This document shows, piece after piece, positions 52,157 through 61,263 of a stretch of 64,000 nt of DNA; position 1 is the first letter of the stretch; each line of letters begins with the position of its first letter. The notes below the pieces were generated by a model. It did not search any database. It worked only from the letters and a program-made list of their open reading frames with translations, and was not told the DNA's origin. Origin of the DNA: Candidatus Eisenbacteria bacterium (GTDB taxonomy: Bacteria > Eisenbacteria > RBG-16-71-46 > CAIMUX01 > JAHJDP01); the NCBI GenBank assembly GCA_018831195.1, contig JAHJDP010000037.1:1-64000 (forward strand). Direction: 5' to 3'. A program made the translations under genes and the position numbers.

Positions 52157-53266
52157 ATGATCATAATGAAAGCAAGACCGCCGGTCCTTTTACTGATTTT
52201 TGTCAGTCTCTTGTTGATCAGTCCGCATCGCTCTTGCCCCCAATCTAATCCCGTCGACGCCGGACAGCCTCTCACGCGATCCGATATGATCCTCAATGCC
52301 GATGAATATGCCAGGGTTCATTGGACACTGCGGGAAATCAATCTCACCGGGACCAACTGCGGGGGCGGCTTCTTGAGCGAATACGAGACCGGCCCGCGCA
52401 TCGGCATGGCATATAAATACGGCGGATGGGATCGGGTGCCGGACTTCTTGAAAATGCTGGATGAGGGTTATGGGGCCGGAACGGGTGCGGGGGCCCGTGT
52501 CTACGAACACTATTCGCAGGATTGTGTGACCGGTATTTCATGCACCGGGCTCGTCTCCAGGGCTTGGAACCTGAAAAGCAAATATACATTGAATTACGAG
52601 GATCCACGGATCCCGAGAAAATTCCAGGAAATTGCAAGTGAAATACCTGATGTCGACCTTCGCGAAGGCAGAACGGCGTTGCTGAGAAAGGGCGATGCCC
52701 TCATCAATAAATCACATATCATCCTTTTTATCTATGAGACAAAAGATAAACAGCCAAAGGTCATCGATTCCACTCGATCCGGCGTCCATTTTCACAAAAC
52801 AACCTGGGGACGGCTGGCGAAGGAGGGCTATCGCGCCATTCGCTATCATCACATCGTCGAAGTCGGTGATCCCGCCGGCACAGCCACAAACCCGGTGGAA
52901 ATTTCATCCGAGGATTTTCCCTTGCGGTTCAGCGGCAATACACGGGATTTCGTATCAATGGAATTTGATTCCTATGACATCAATCCGGCAAGAGTTGAAC
53001 AAGGCCCTGAAAGCATTTTCAAGCTTAAGATGGATCAACCCGGTGTCGTTGTCATGAATGTCACCGATTTCAAAAGTGAAGATATTGATAACAACATCTA
53101 TTTGTTGGACTCACTCAACAAAGATGAAAACCTGATGGCGACGCATTGCATCAATAGCGGGGACATCACTCTTTCAAGTCCTCTGAATTCCGGAATATAT
53201 TATATAGTCGTTGACAGCGGCCCCGATCTTCCCGGAGAATTTGTTCTTACAATCGATTATCGCTGA
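52157..53266 (+). CDS. Exported NlpC/P60-like peptidase with PPC-like C-terminal domain
   Basis: A 369-residue exported protein (signal VLLLIFVSLLLISPHRSC). Residues about 80-230 resemble NlpC/P60 cysteine peptidases: a YKYGGWD start, the catalytic Cys in VTGISCTGLVSRAW (about residue 131) and His in GDALINKSHIILF (about 190). Such enzymes cut peptidoglycan stem peptides or related amides. The Cys motif has C-T-G-L-V in place of the usual C-S-G-L/F-V. Residues about 255-365 form a beta-sandwich like pre-peptidase C-terminal (PPC) domains (FKLKMDQPGVVVMNVTDF, SGIYYIVVDSG). Starts at 52157 and 52166 are both possible. It probably acts on the cell wall. Confidence 0.75.
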   Translation: MIIMKARPPVLLLIFVSLLLISPHRSCPQSNPVDAGQPLTRSDMILNADEYARVHWTLREINLTGTNCGGGFLSEYETGPRIGMAYKYGGWDRVPDFLKMLDEGYGAGTGAGARVYEHYSQDCVTGISCTGLVSRAWNLKSKYTLNYEDPRIPRKFQEIASEIPDVDLREGRTALLRKGDALINKSHIILFIYETKDKQPKVIDSTRSGVHFHKTTWGRLAKEGYRAIRYHHIVEVGDPAGTATNPVEISSEDFPLRFSGNTRDFVSMEFDSYDINPARVEQGPESIFKLKMDQPGVVVMNVTDFKSEDIDNNIYLLDSLNKDENLMATHCINSGDITLSSPLNSGIYYIVVDSGPDLPGEFVLTIDYR

Positions 53267-53335
53267 GGGCCCTTTGAGTACAGGCATTAAGTACAGATAT
53301 CAATGCGCGGTCTTTGCCGCCCAAGGTCGTACCGC

Positions 53336-54640
53336 ATGAAATCCGGCGCAACATCTCCAAATAGGGTTGTCATCATCGGTGGCGGTGCCGCCGGTCTTTT
53401 CGCCGCCGGCCGCGCCGCCGAACTCGGCGCCCGGGTTCTACTTCTTGAGAAGATGCCTCATCCCGGCATGAAATTGAATATTACCGGCAAGGGGCGGTGC
53501 AATGTGACCAATATGGCCCCCACCGCGGAATTTATAACGCACTTCGGACGCAACGGCCGGTTCTTGCGCCAAGCGCTCTCCCGGTTCTCCAATGCGGATC
53601 TCGTCGAATTTTTAGAACAAAAGGGTGTTCGTTGCGTCACCGAACGCGGAGACAGAGTTTTCCCGGCGAGCAATAGAGCTGAAGAGATAACCAGCGCTCT
53701 GACATATTGGCTAAATGCTCATGGCGCGGAAATTCGCACCCTCGCGACGGTTTTGGGCATTGCCACGAAGGATCAAAGGGTTTCAGGTGTTACCTTCTGC
53801 GCCACGCCATACGGAAAGGCGCCGGCGACGCTGATACGCGCGGCGGATTCCAAGACGGCGCCCGCGGATAGCGTCATCCTTGCCACCGGGGGCGCCTCCT
53901 ATCCCGCAACCGGATCCACCGGCGATGGATACGATTTCGCCGAGGAAACCGGTCATAGAGTCATTCCGGCGCGTCCGGCGCTTGTGCCGCTCGTGACATC
54001 CGGCCCAACGGCCAAGCGGCTTCAGGGTCTAAGCCTGAAAAATGTAACAGCGGCTCTTCTAGTTGACGGTGAAAAGCGGCGAAAATTGCTCGGGGAAATG
54101 CTATTTACACATTTCGGCCTTTCCGGTCCGATCATTCTCACTTTGAGCCGTGAGGCTGGAGACGAGCTCAAAGACGGAAAGAAGGTTGAGATTTCAATCG
54201 ATTTAAAGCCGGCCCTTGATGAATCAAAACTCGATGCAAGGCTGATCCGGGAATTCCAGGCTCAAAACCGCCGGCAATTTCAAACCATCCTAAAGACACT
54301 TCTTCCTCAAAAACTCATCCCGGTTTGTATCGACCTCACAAAAATTCCCGCCGACAAACAGGGCCACCATATCACAGCCGGGGAACGGAATCGCCTGTGC
54401 GGTTGGCTCAAGAATTTCAAATTCGAGGTTCTTCGAACCCGATCGTTCAAGGAAGCCATTGTCACGGCAGGCGGTGTCGATCTTAAACAAATCGACCCGC
54501 GAACGATGGAATCCAAGCTGATCAAAGGCCTCTTCTTTGCAGGTGAAGTCATCGATCTGGACGGTGACACGGGCGGGTTCAATCTTCAGGCCGCCTTCTC
54601 AACCGGATGGGTCGCAGGAAGTTCCGCGGCGGGTGGATAG
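53336..54640 (+). CDS. BaiN/HI0933-type NAD(P)/FAD-dependent oxidoreductase
   Basis: A 434-residue cytoplasmic flavoprotein. The FAD motif RVVIIGGGAAGLFAAGRAAE is near residues 10-29. The family-specific KMPHPGMKLNITGKGRCNVTN follows at about 45-65, then SVILATGGASYPATGSTGDGY and the C-terminal TAGGVDLKQIDPRTMESKLI and GLFFAGEVIDLDGDTGGFNLQ blocks that define the HI0933 family. BaiN acts on bile-acid intermediates, but most family members have no known substrate. ATG 53336 is preferred by homology over GTG or ATG codons upstream. The gene stands alone and converges with the FG-GAP gene through a hairpin at 54640-54674. Confidence 0.9.
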   Translation: MKSGATSPNRVVIIGGGAAGLFAAGRAAELGARVLLLEKMPHPGMKLNITGKGRCNVTNMAPTAEFITHFGRNGRFLRQALSRFSNADLVEFLEQKGVRCVTERGDRVFPASNRAEEITSALTYWLNAHGAEIRTLATVLGIATKDQRVSGVTFCATPYGKAPATLIRAADSKTAPADSVILATGGASYPATGSTGDGYDFAEETGHRVIPARPALVPLVTSGPTAKRLQGLSLKNVTAALLVDGEKRRKLLGEMLFTHFGLSGPIILTLSREAGDELKDGKKVEISIDLKPALDESKLDARLIREFQAQNRRQFQTILKTLLPQKLIPVCIDLTKIPADKQGHHITAGERNRLCGWLKNFKFEVLRTRSFKEAIVTAGGVDLKQIDPRTMESKLIKGLFFAGEVIDLDGDTGGFNLQAAFSTGWVAGSSAAGG

Positions 54641-54674
54641 GCCACCCCACCGGCTGCGATCCGGTGGGATGGCC
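54640..54674. terminator. Hairpin between convergent genes
   Basis: GGCCACCCCACCGG (54640-54653) and CCGGTGGGATGGCC (54661-54674) pair over 14 bp with one mismatch and a 7-base loop. It separates the flavoprotein (+) and FG-GAP (-) genes. There is no long T-run. Confidence 0.6.
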
Positions 54675-54691
54675 CGTCCTTCACCCGATTC

Positions 54692-56527
54692 TTATTCAAC
54701 GACGACGAGGCGGCGGCTCCATCGTTCAATCCCATTGTCGATGAGGCAGAAATAGACGCCCGACGCCAGTTTCGGCAACTGGATTTGGTGGCGGCCGGCC
54801 CTGAAGCTTCGGTCAGCCATTGTTTTTTGGAGACGCCCGCGGGCGTCAATGATATCCAGACGCAGGGATTGATCTTTTAGAATTGTAACATCGATAGGCG
54901 ATCGGGCGCGCAGCGGATTGGGGACATGCCATTGAATCGAGTCTGATCGGGAAGAATTTTCCCCCCGAACATCCGCTGGAAGGTCCCAGTGAATCGAAAA
55001 ATCCTCCAGCACGGGGGACAATGCGGGGTCGGTTGTCTGCAGAAGAACCTTGTACTGGAAGTACCGATCCATCATTTCCGTCAGATCCCCCGGGCTACTG
55101 ATGGCGGCCGACCAATCCCCCAAATCTCCCGGATCATCTGAACTTCTTACCTGGAAACTTAGATCGGTGCCGGCCGGTTCCTTGATTGTCCAATCGATAT
55201 CGGCCGCGAGCGGATCGCTGTAGAGATCCAGAACAGAACTCTGCAGCTCACCGGCAGGCTTGAATTCGGTGACCTTCCACCAATTGATTTCTCCGGAAGT
55301 ATGCGCCGATCCAATGATTTCAAGGGATCCATCTCCGTCGACATCCGCCGGGAAGGCCGTCAGAGCCGAGGGGTACGTTTCCGTCAGGATATGTTTGGTC
55401 CATGTAACCGATTCAGTGCCGCTGTTCTGGTACCAATAGATGGCATTCACAAGGGCGCCCACCGCCACGACATCCAGGAAACCATCACCATCGATGTCCG
55501 CGATGTATGTATAATGTCCTCCATAACATTCGACATCTATGCCATTCAGCGTCCAGGTGATCGGATCATCCCCTCCATTTTTCCACCAATGAAGCTGGCC
55601 GTCCCAAGCGGCGGCGACAATATCAAGAAGACCGTCATTATCAATATCGCCGAAAGTGGCGTAACGGCAGCCCGTCATGGTGTTGCTGATAAGCTGCTCG
55701 CTCCAGACAATGGGATCGCCGCCTTCATTGAAGAAGAGCGAGACCTCGTTGTGATTGGCCGCGGTGCCGACAACATCAATGTCCCCGTCATTATCCACAT
55801 CGCCGCCGAACGCCGAGTGGGCTCCACTAAAGCCCGGGCCGATCATGAGACGGGTCCAGACAATCGGATCGCCGCCGTCGTTCCGCCACCATCCGATAAA
55901 CTGGCTTGTCCATGATGTACTGATCACATCCGGATCTTCATCCCCATCCAGATCGGCGACAAAGACGTTGCAGGGAACCCACAGAGAATAATCGATTATG
56001 AATTTCGTCCAAACAATCGGATCCCCGCCATCGTTTCGCCACCAAGCCAACTTGTTGCCCGGGGTCTGCGCCGTACCCACAAGATCAATATCGCCGTCCA
56101 TATCAAAATCAGCGGGATGAACCGCCGTCCCGCCCTCGAAATCATCGTCGATGATCTGCTCAACCCAGGTCACCGGATGTGTGCCCTGATTGATCCAGAG
56201 GATGACTTTCGCAGCGGTGTCTGTTGTTCCAAAAATATCCATATCGCCGTCATGGTCAAAATCAAACGAGTAAATCCCATAGACACAGGTCAAGGGAGGA
56301 CGAACCGGTGTCATCTGAGGTGTTGAAAGCAGTACTGATGAGAGGGCAAGCTGGCCGGGTATGGACCGCCAGGAAATGTCCGACGATGCCGCAAAACCCG
56401 CGCCCCAGCTATGAACAGGACCCGGTTCCACGCCACCGGCGCACCAATCCGTCTGTACGGCATCATTCGCCGTCACACCGGCAGAGAACAAAGATAGGAA
56501 TGCGGCAATGCATACAACCGCGCGCAT
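54692..56527 (-). CDS. Secreted FG-GAP/VCBS-repeat protein with FlgD-like C-terminal module
   Basis: A 611-residue protein starting at ATG 56527 after AAGGAGG. A signal peptide (AVVCIAAFLSLFSAGVTA) precedes about seven FG-GAP/VCBS repeats, each with a calcium-binding D-x-D-x-D-G motif (DFDHDGDMDIFG, DFDMDGDIDLVG, DLDGDEDPDVIS, DVDNDGDIDVVG, DIDNDGLLDIVA, DIDGDGFLDVVA, DVDGDGSLEIIG) alternating with WW(R/K)N-G repeats. This makes an integrin-like seven-bladed propeller. The last about 75 residues are the FlgD-like module (LRLDIIDARGRLQKTM, ASGVYFCLIDNG). It is probably a cell-surface protein for adhesion or ligand binding. Confidence 0.9.
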   Translation of the reverse strand: MRAVVCIAAFLSLFSAGVTANDAVQTDWCAGGVEPGPVHSWGAGFAASSDISWRSIPGQLALSSVLLSTPQMTPVRPPLTCVYGIYSFDFDHDGDMDIFGTTDTAAKVILWINQGTHPVTWVEQIIDDDFEGGTAVHPADFDMDGDIDLVGTAQTPGNKLAWWRNDGGDPIVWTKFIIDYSLWVPCNVFVADLDGDEDPDVISTSWTSQFIGWWRNDGGDPIVWTRLMIGPGFSGAHSAFGGDVDNDGDIDVVGTAANHNEVSLFFNEGGDPIVWSEQLISNTMTGCRYATFGDIDNDGLLDIVAAAWDGQLHWWKNGGDDPITWTLNGIDVECYGGHYTYIADIDGDGFLDVVAVGALVNAIYWYQNSGTESVTWTKHILTETYPSALTAFPADVDGDGSLEIIGSAHTSGEINWWKVTEFKPAGELQSSVLDLYSDPLAADIDWTIKEPAGTDLSFQVRSSDDPGDLGDWSAAISSPGDLTEMMDRYFQYKVLLQTTDPALSPVLEDFSIHWDLPADVRGENSSRSDSIQWHVPNPLRARSPIDVTILKDQSLRLDIIDARGRLQKTMADRSFRAGRHQIQLPKLASGVYFCLIDNGIERWSRRLVVVE

Positions 56528-56683
56528 GAAGACCTCCTTTTGACTGGCTGGCGACACCGGCGCGCTCGACTTGAGACGAGCCGGCCTCGATATTCAACCC
56601 CCTGAGAAAACAGCGCCCGTTTCACCCATTAAAGTCATTCCAGTCTCTCAAGACCTGAACGGAACCTTCAGAAAACCTAAAGA

Positions 56684-56712
56684 GTGACAAAAGATTTCTA
56701 ACATGCTATATG
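56684..56712 (+). promoter_or_regulatory. Putative promoter of the wHTH-propeller operon
   Basis: GTGACA (56684-56689), 17 bp, TATATG (56707-56712): a near-consensus pair. It lies about 140 bp before ATG 56853, in the 325-bp region between divergent genes. Confidence 0.4.
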
Positions 56713-56852
56713 TCAACGAGATGGATTCTCCCTCCGGCCCATACCCGATCAAAAAAATCCAAACTCCATCTCTGGAAATCGGCCGAGGCAGGGAATAGAA
56801 TAGGATCAGATGAATCGCCGGGTTGGGGGGATCGAGGGAGAGCGAGAGCCGA

Positions 56853-59009
56853 ATGGACAATCCGGGTAAACCATTGCCGCATCGCCCCGCGGCTGTCAGC
56901 CCCTTCTACCTTAACGAATACTTCATTCAGCCCTCACTGAACCGGGTGACGATTAAGGAAGAGATCCAACAAATAGAACCCCGCATCATGCATGTCTTGG
57001 TCTGTCTTGCCGACCGCCCCGGTGAAGTTGTCTCACGCGATGCTCTGCTTCAGGCGGTCTGGGGTGATTCTATCGTCGGTGAGGAAGCGATCACCGTCGC
57101 CATTTCGGAATTGCGCCGGATTCTGAAAGACAACACCAAGTCCCCCCATTATATCGAGACGATTCGCAAGGGGGGATACCGTCTGATCACCGAGGTGAGG
57201 CATGCTGAAGCGGATCAGCCGCCGCCCCGAACAGCGGAGGTTAACGCACGCCCGCGAACCGTTCCTCCGGCATTCGATAAAAGAGAGGTCTCCAAATCAA
57301 GACCATGGTTGATCTGGGCGCCGGCGATCATCCTGGCGATCCTCTCCATAGCCATCATTCAGCAGTGGCGCAAAGGGCCTCCGGCTGAACCGGCGATCCT
57401 CAAGGGGAGGCCTTTCACAAGCTATCCAGGAAACGAGATGTATCCGGCGCTGTCGCCCGATGGAAAACAGGTGGCTTTTGTCTGGGCGGGTGAAGATGGA
57501 GATAATTATGATATTTATGTTAAACAACTGGACACGGAGACCCCTTTAAGATTGACCGACAATCCGGCGGATGAATCGTATCCGGCTTGGTCCCCTGACG
57601 GCAATACAATTGCCTTCGTGCGCTATGGAGAGAGAGCAGGAATCTATATAAAACCGGTCCTGGGCGGATCAGAACGCAGGTTGTCTTTTATCGAGAACTC
57701 CGTCGGCGGATTGGATTGGTCGCCCGACGGACGGTGGATCGCCTTTTCGGCGGCGGCGGACCCCAAAGAGCCCTATCTCATCGCCCTTCTTTCCCTCGAG
57801 ACAATGGAGATTAAATATCTAACCTTCATCCAGGAGGAGTTTACCTGCGATTCCTGGCCGGCCTTTTCTCCGGACGGCAAAACAATAGCCTTTATTCGCG
57901 CCGGCTATAGCGCCCAACGGGATATCTTCCTGATTCCCACGGGAGGCGGAACCGAACGGCGGCTGACGCGATTTCAACATAGTATCCAGGGGCTCGATTG
58001 GACATCGGACGGGAGGAGTCTTGTCATCGCGGCGGCTCCATCGGGACACTTTTCATTATGGCGCGTCACCATAGACAATGGAGCCCTCGCCTGGCTGCCG
58101 ACCCACAGCGCTACCGTTGCTAATCCCTCTATCGCCGTGAAAGGCGCAGGACTTGTCTTCGAGGAGCATATATTCGATTGCAATATTTGGCGCGTTCCAA
58201 TGACACATCCGGATGCATGCGGCGTTTCCGGCCCCTTTATCTCATCCACCAGGACCGACTGTCAGGCAAGATATTCTCAAGACGGCGGGCGCATTGCATT
58301 CATCTCTTCTCGTTCAGGAAGCCGGGAAATATGGATATGCGATGCGGATGGAAAACGACCGCGCCAGCTCACGAACTTTAACGGCGCTTTCATTATGGAA
58401 CCCAGATGGTCTCCGGATGGAAACCGTCTGGCCTTCACGGCTATGCCCGAAGGAAACGCCTCGGTTTATATCATGGAGATCGACAGCAGCCTGCCGAAGC
58501 TTCTCACCCACGACAACCATAACGAAACCAGGCCCTTTTGGTCCAGTGATGGAGAGCATCTTTATTTCACGCGAGAGGATGCAGGAAGATGGCAGATCTG
58601 GAAGATGGACCAGGAGGGGAAAAGCCGGGTTCTTGTGACTGATGACGGGATTGAAGCTTTCAAGGAATCGGAGGACGGTCTCTATCTTTATTATTGGCGG
58701 CCTCTGGATTTCTGCATCTGCAGGCTGTCATTAATTGATGGCGAAAGAACCTGTTATACCGATGGAAAGGTTCTTTCAAACTGGAATTGTTACACCCCCA
58801 CTCCAAAAGGGGTCTATTCGATTCAACGAAAACCGGGATACAGTCTTTTGGTCTTCTACGATTATTCTACATGTCAGACCGATTCCATTCTCGCCTTGAA
58901 TGAAAAACGATACATTGACATCGATATCTCCCCAGATGGGCAGTACCTGCTCTATAGTGGAAATGAAAAATATGAGAGAGATCTCATTCTGGTGGAGGAT
59001 TTTCGGTAA
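56853..59009 (+). CDS. CadC/ToxR-like membrane regulator with periplasmic TolB-type propeller
   Basis: A 718-residue one-component regulator. Residues about 20-115 form an OmpR/CadC winged helix (PRIMHVLVCLADRPGEVVSR, EAITVAISELRRILKD, YIETIRKGGYRLI). A proline-rich linker leads to a single transmembrane helix (LIWAPAIILAILSIAIIQQW, about 151-170). The rest, on the periplasmic side, is a chain of PD40/TolB blades (YPALSPDGKQVAFVW, YPAWSPDGNTIAFVR, WPAFSPDGKTIAFIR, EPRWSPDGNRLAFTA). It should sense a periplasmic ligand or protein and act directly on DNA. The start is ATG 56853, with GGGAGAGCGAGAG upstream. An S41 lipoprotein gene begins 19 bp later and is probably co-transcribed, perhaps as a partner or target. 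Confidence 0.88.
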   Translation: MDNPGKPLPHRPAAVSPFYLNEYFIQPSLNRVTIKEEIQQIEPRIMHVLVCLADRPGEVVSRDALLQAVWGDSIVGEEAITVAISELRRILKDNTKSPHYIETIRKGGYRLITEVRHAEADQPPPRTAEVNARPRTVPPAFDKREVSKSRPWLIWAPAIILAILSIAIIQQWRKGPPAEPAILKGRPFTSYPGNEMYPALSPDGKQVAFVWAGEDGDNYDIYVKQLDTETPLRLTDNPADESYPAWSPDGNTIAFVRYGERAGIYIKPVLGGSERRLSFIENSVGGLDWSPDGRWIAFSAAADPKEPYLIALLSLETMEIKYLTFIQEEFTCDSWPAFSPDGKTIAFIRAGYSAQRDIFLIPTGGGTERRLTRFQHSIQGLDWTSDGRSLVIAAAPSGHFSLWRVTIDNGALAWLPTHSATVANPSIAVKGAGLVFEEHIFDCNIWRVPMTHPDACGVSGPFISSTRTDCQARYSQDGGRIAFISSRSGSREIWICDADGKRPRQLTNFNGAFIMEPRWSPDGNRLAFTAMPEGNASVYIMEIDSSLPKLLTHDNHNETRPFWSSDGEHLYFTREDAGRWQIWKMDQEGKSRVLVTDDGIEAFKESEDGLYLYYWRPLDFCICRLSLIDGERTCYTDGKVLSNWNCYTPTPKGVYSIQRKPGYSLLVFYDYSTCQTDSILALNEKRYIDIDISPDGQYLLYSGNEKYERDLILVEDFR

Positions 59010-59028
59010 CTGAGATGGAGGGGAACTC

Positions 59029-60411
59029 ATGATTTTACGAACACCCACCGGGTCTTCCAAGCAGACCGGGATTGCCGGAATTCGCTTCGCGGCTCCGGTG
59101 CTGCTGGTGTTTATGTTTTGCCTCACAATGATTGGCTGTACAACCGGCCCGAAAGGTCCCGGCGCAGATCTCGAAAATTCGCGACCGCTCACCGAAGAAC
59201 AACGGCGGCTCAATATCGAATCCTTCGAATATATATGGCAGACCATTAATGATAAATATTGGGATCCCGAAATGGGGGGGCTGGATTGGCAGTCGATACA
59301 TGATGAGCTTTATCCATCGATCGAGAAGGCCAAGACAATGGAGGAAGCCCGCCAGCCCATGTTTGAATTGGTTTCAAAACTTGGAAAATCCCACTTCCAA
59401 ATCTTTCCTGCCGATCTTTATGAAGATATCAATCCCGATGGAACGGTTGATAAAGGCGACGGCGCCACGGGCATGCACATACGCGTCGTTGACAAACAGG
59501 CATTGGTTGTCTCGGTTGAGCCTTCTTCTCCCGCCGGCCAGCTCGGCATCCGTCCGGGTTGGGAGATTCTCCGTATCGGCGGCATTGAAATCCGGCCAAA
59601 ACTGGAAGAGCTGTTCGAGAAATTCGGAGATAAGACTTTTGATGATTACATCTATAGCGGCGCCATCGATTCGAGACTGCATCGACAGATTGGGGACACC
59701 GTTTCAGTTCAGTTCCTTGACGGGCGGAACAACAAGAAGGATCTCGAGATCGTACTTGCGGAAGCCAAGGGGAAGAGGGCTCAATTCGGCAATCTGCCCG
59801 CGACGCATGTTTGGGTTGAAACAAAGCGGCTCGATGAAAACATCGGCTATATCGCCTTTAATTTTTTCCTGGATCCAATGCTTGTTATGATGAGTGTAAA
59901 TACGGCGATGGATGAATTTCAGGATTGCCGGGGGATCATCATCGATCTGAGAGGAAACCCTGGAGGGATCGGATCGATGGCGATGGGCATTGCCGGGTGG
60001 TTTATCGATGAGAAAGGATATCGTTTGGGCACCATGACAACCCGCGAAGGGGAGATAAAGTTTGTTGTCAGCCCACGGGCCCATACTTTTAACGGGCCTT
60101 TGGCTGTACTCATCGACGGTCTCTCTGCATCAACATCAGAGATTCTCGCGGGAGGGCTCAGGGATCTGGAGCGCGCTCAACTCTTCGGCGAGCAGACCGC
60201 CGGCGCCGCGCTGCCTTCTATGATTGAAAAACTCCCCAACGGTGACGGATTCCAATATGCTATCGCGGACTATGTGTCGAAAAGCGGCGACACTCTCGAA
60301 GGCGCAGGCGTTCTTCCGCATGTTGAAGTCGTCCCAACGCGGGAAAAACTGCTTCAAGGCGGGGATCCGATCCTGGATTCCGCAGTGGACTGGATGCTGG
60401 AAACTCATTAA
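59029..60411 (+). CDS. S41-family peptidase lipoprotein with PDZ domain
   Basis: A 460-residue protein with a lipoprotein signal (LLVFMFCLTMIGC, lipidated Cys37). A helical N-terminal domain (about 55-125) is followed by a PDZ domain (about 150-230; VSVEPSSPAGQLGIRPGWE) and the S41 core: GIIIDLRGNPGGIGSMAMGI and LIDGLSASTSEILAGGL (nucleophile Ser in SASTSE), then LFGEQTAGAALPS. The CtpA general-base lysine normally found in the G-x-x-(T/S)-x-G-K stretch is absent (TAGAA), so catalysis may use another residue, as in tricorn-like enzymes. GGAGGGG precedes ATG 59029. It follows the wHTH-propeller gene by 19 bp. Confidence 0.9.
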   Translation: MILRTPTGSSKQTGIAGIRFAAPVLLVFMFCLTMIGCTTGPKGPGADLENSRPLTEEQRRLNIESFEYIWQTINDKYWDPEMGGLDWQSIHDELYPSIEKAKTMEEARQPMFELVSKLGKSHFQIFPADLYEDINPDGTVDKGDGATGMHIRVVDKQALVVSVEPSSPAGQLGIRPGWEILRIGGIEIRPKLEELFEKFGDKTFDDYIYSGAIDSRLHRQIGDTVSVQFLDGRNNKKDLEIVLAEAKGKRAQFGNLPATHVWVETKRLDENIGYIAFNFFLDPMLVMMSVNTAMDEFQDCRGIIIDLRGNPGGIGSMAMGIAGWFIDEKGYRLGTMTTREGEIKFVVSPRAHTFNGPLAVLIDGLSASTSEILAGGLRDLERAQLFGEQTAGAALPSMIEKLPNGDGFQYAIADYVSKSGDTLEGAGVLPHVEVVPTREKLLQGGDPILDSAVDWMLETH

Positions 60412-60455
60412 GCTGGATTGAAACCCACACACCAACCCGTTCCGGAGGTACTAGG

Positions 60456-61256
60456 ATGAGATTCAACTCTCTGTTTTCAAGCCGTGACAATTGTTCTTAT
60501 TCGAAAATTTTGATCATCGTGCTTGTTTCGATAATGGCATTGTCGGTGTTTCCTTCTCTTAATACCAAGGCATCGGAACCCACCGGTGACGAAATTTTAG
60601 AGGCCTTTATAAAGGCTACCGGCGGGAAGGATGCCTATAGCGCGCTGCACAATCAGGTCTCGAGCGGATCGATGGAGATGCCGGCCATGGGCATCAAAGC
60701 CACCATGATAAGTTACTCTGAAGAACCGAACAAGTCGTACAGCAAAATCGAATCCCCGGCCATCGGAACCATCGAATCGGGCACAGATGGATCCGTCTAT
60801 TGGGAAATCACAATGATGTCAGGCCCCAGAATTCTTGAAGGCGAGGAGCGGGCCTCCTCCATGCGGGCCGCCACATTTAACAGCACGCTGCTTTGGAAGC
60901 AGTTATTCAAGACGGCTGAATATGCCGGCGTCGATACGTTGGACGGCAAGCTTTGTAATACGGTCATCTTGACCCCCAATGAGGGCCAGCCTGAAAAACA
61001 TTATTTCGACGCCGAATCCCATCTTCTTGTCAAAATCGAAGCGACAATTAACACGACCATGGGAGCCATCAAGATCGAGAATTTCCCGGGTGACTATCGG
61101 GAAGTCAACGGCGTCCTCATGTCATATACATCCAGACAGGTTCTTATGGGAATGCAGGAAATGATTTTCAAGAGCGACAAAATCGAATTCAATGTTGATA
61201 TCCCTGACAGCATTTTCATTGTGCCGGATGACATTACCGCCCTTATGGAGAAGTGA
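60456..61256 (+). CDS. LolA/LppX-like exported protein
   Basis: A 266-residue exported protein (signal ILIIVLVSIMALSVFPSLNTKA). The mature part has the outer-membrane lipoprotein-sorting-like pattern: EILEAFIKATGGKDAYSALH at the start, then alternating strands (SGSMEMPAMGIKATMISYSE, LCNTVILTPNEGQPEKHYFD, HLLVKIEATI), ending near YREVNGVLMSYTSRQVLMG. Such half-barrels carry lipids or bind hydrophobic ligands. GGAGG precedes ATG 60456, and the gene is 44 bp after the S41 lipoprotein. The same type of protein often sits beside S41 or M16 peptidases in FCB genomes. A strong terminator-like hairpin lies about 50 bp downstream, inside the next coding region. Confidence 0.75.
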   Translation: MRFNSLFSSRDNCSYSKILIIVLVSIMALSVFPSLNTKASEPTGDEILEAFIKATGGKDAYSALHNQVSSGSMEMPAMGIKATMISYSEEPNKSYSKIESPAIGTIESGTDGSVYWEITMMSGPRILEGEERASSMRAATFNSTLLWKQLFKTAEYAGVDTLDGKLCNTVILTPNEGQPEKHYFDAESHLLVKIEATINTTMGAIKIENFPGDYREVNGVLMSYTSRQVLMGMQEMIFKSDKIEFNVDIPDSIFIVPDDITALMEK

Positions 61257-61263
61257 GCCGGGA

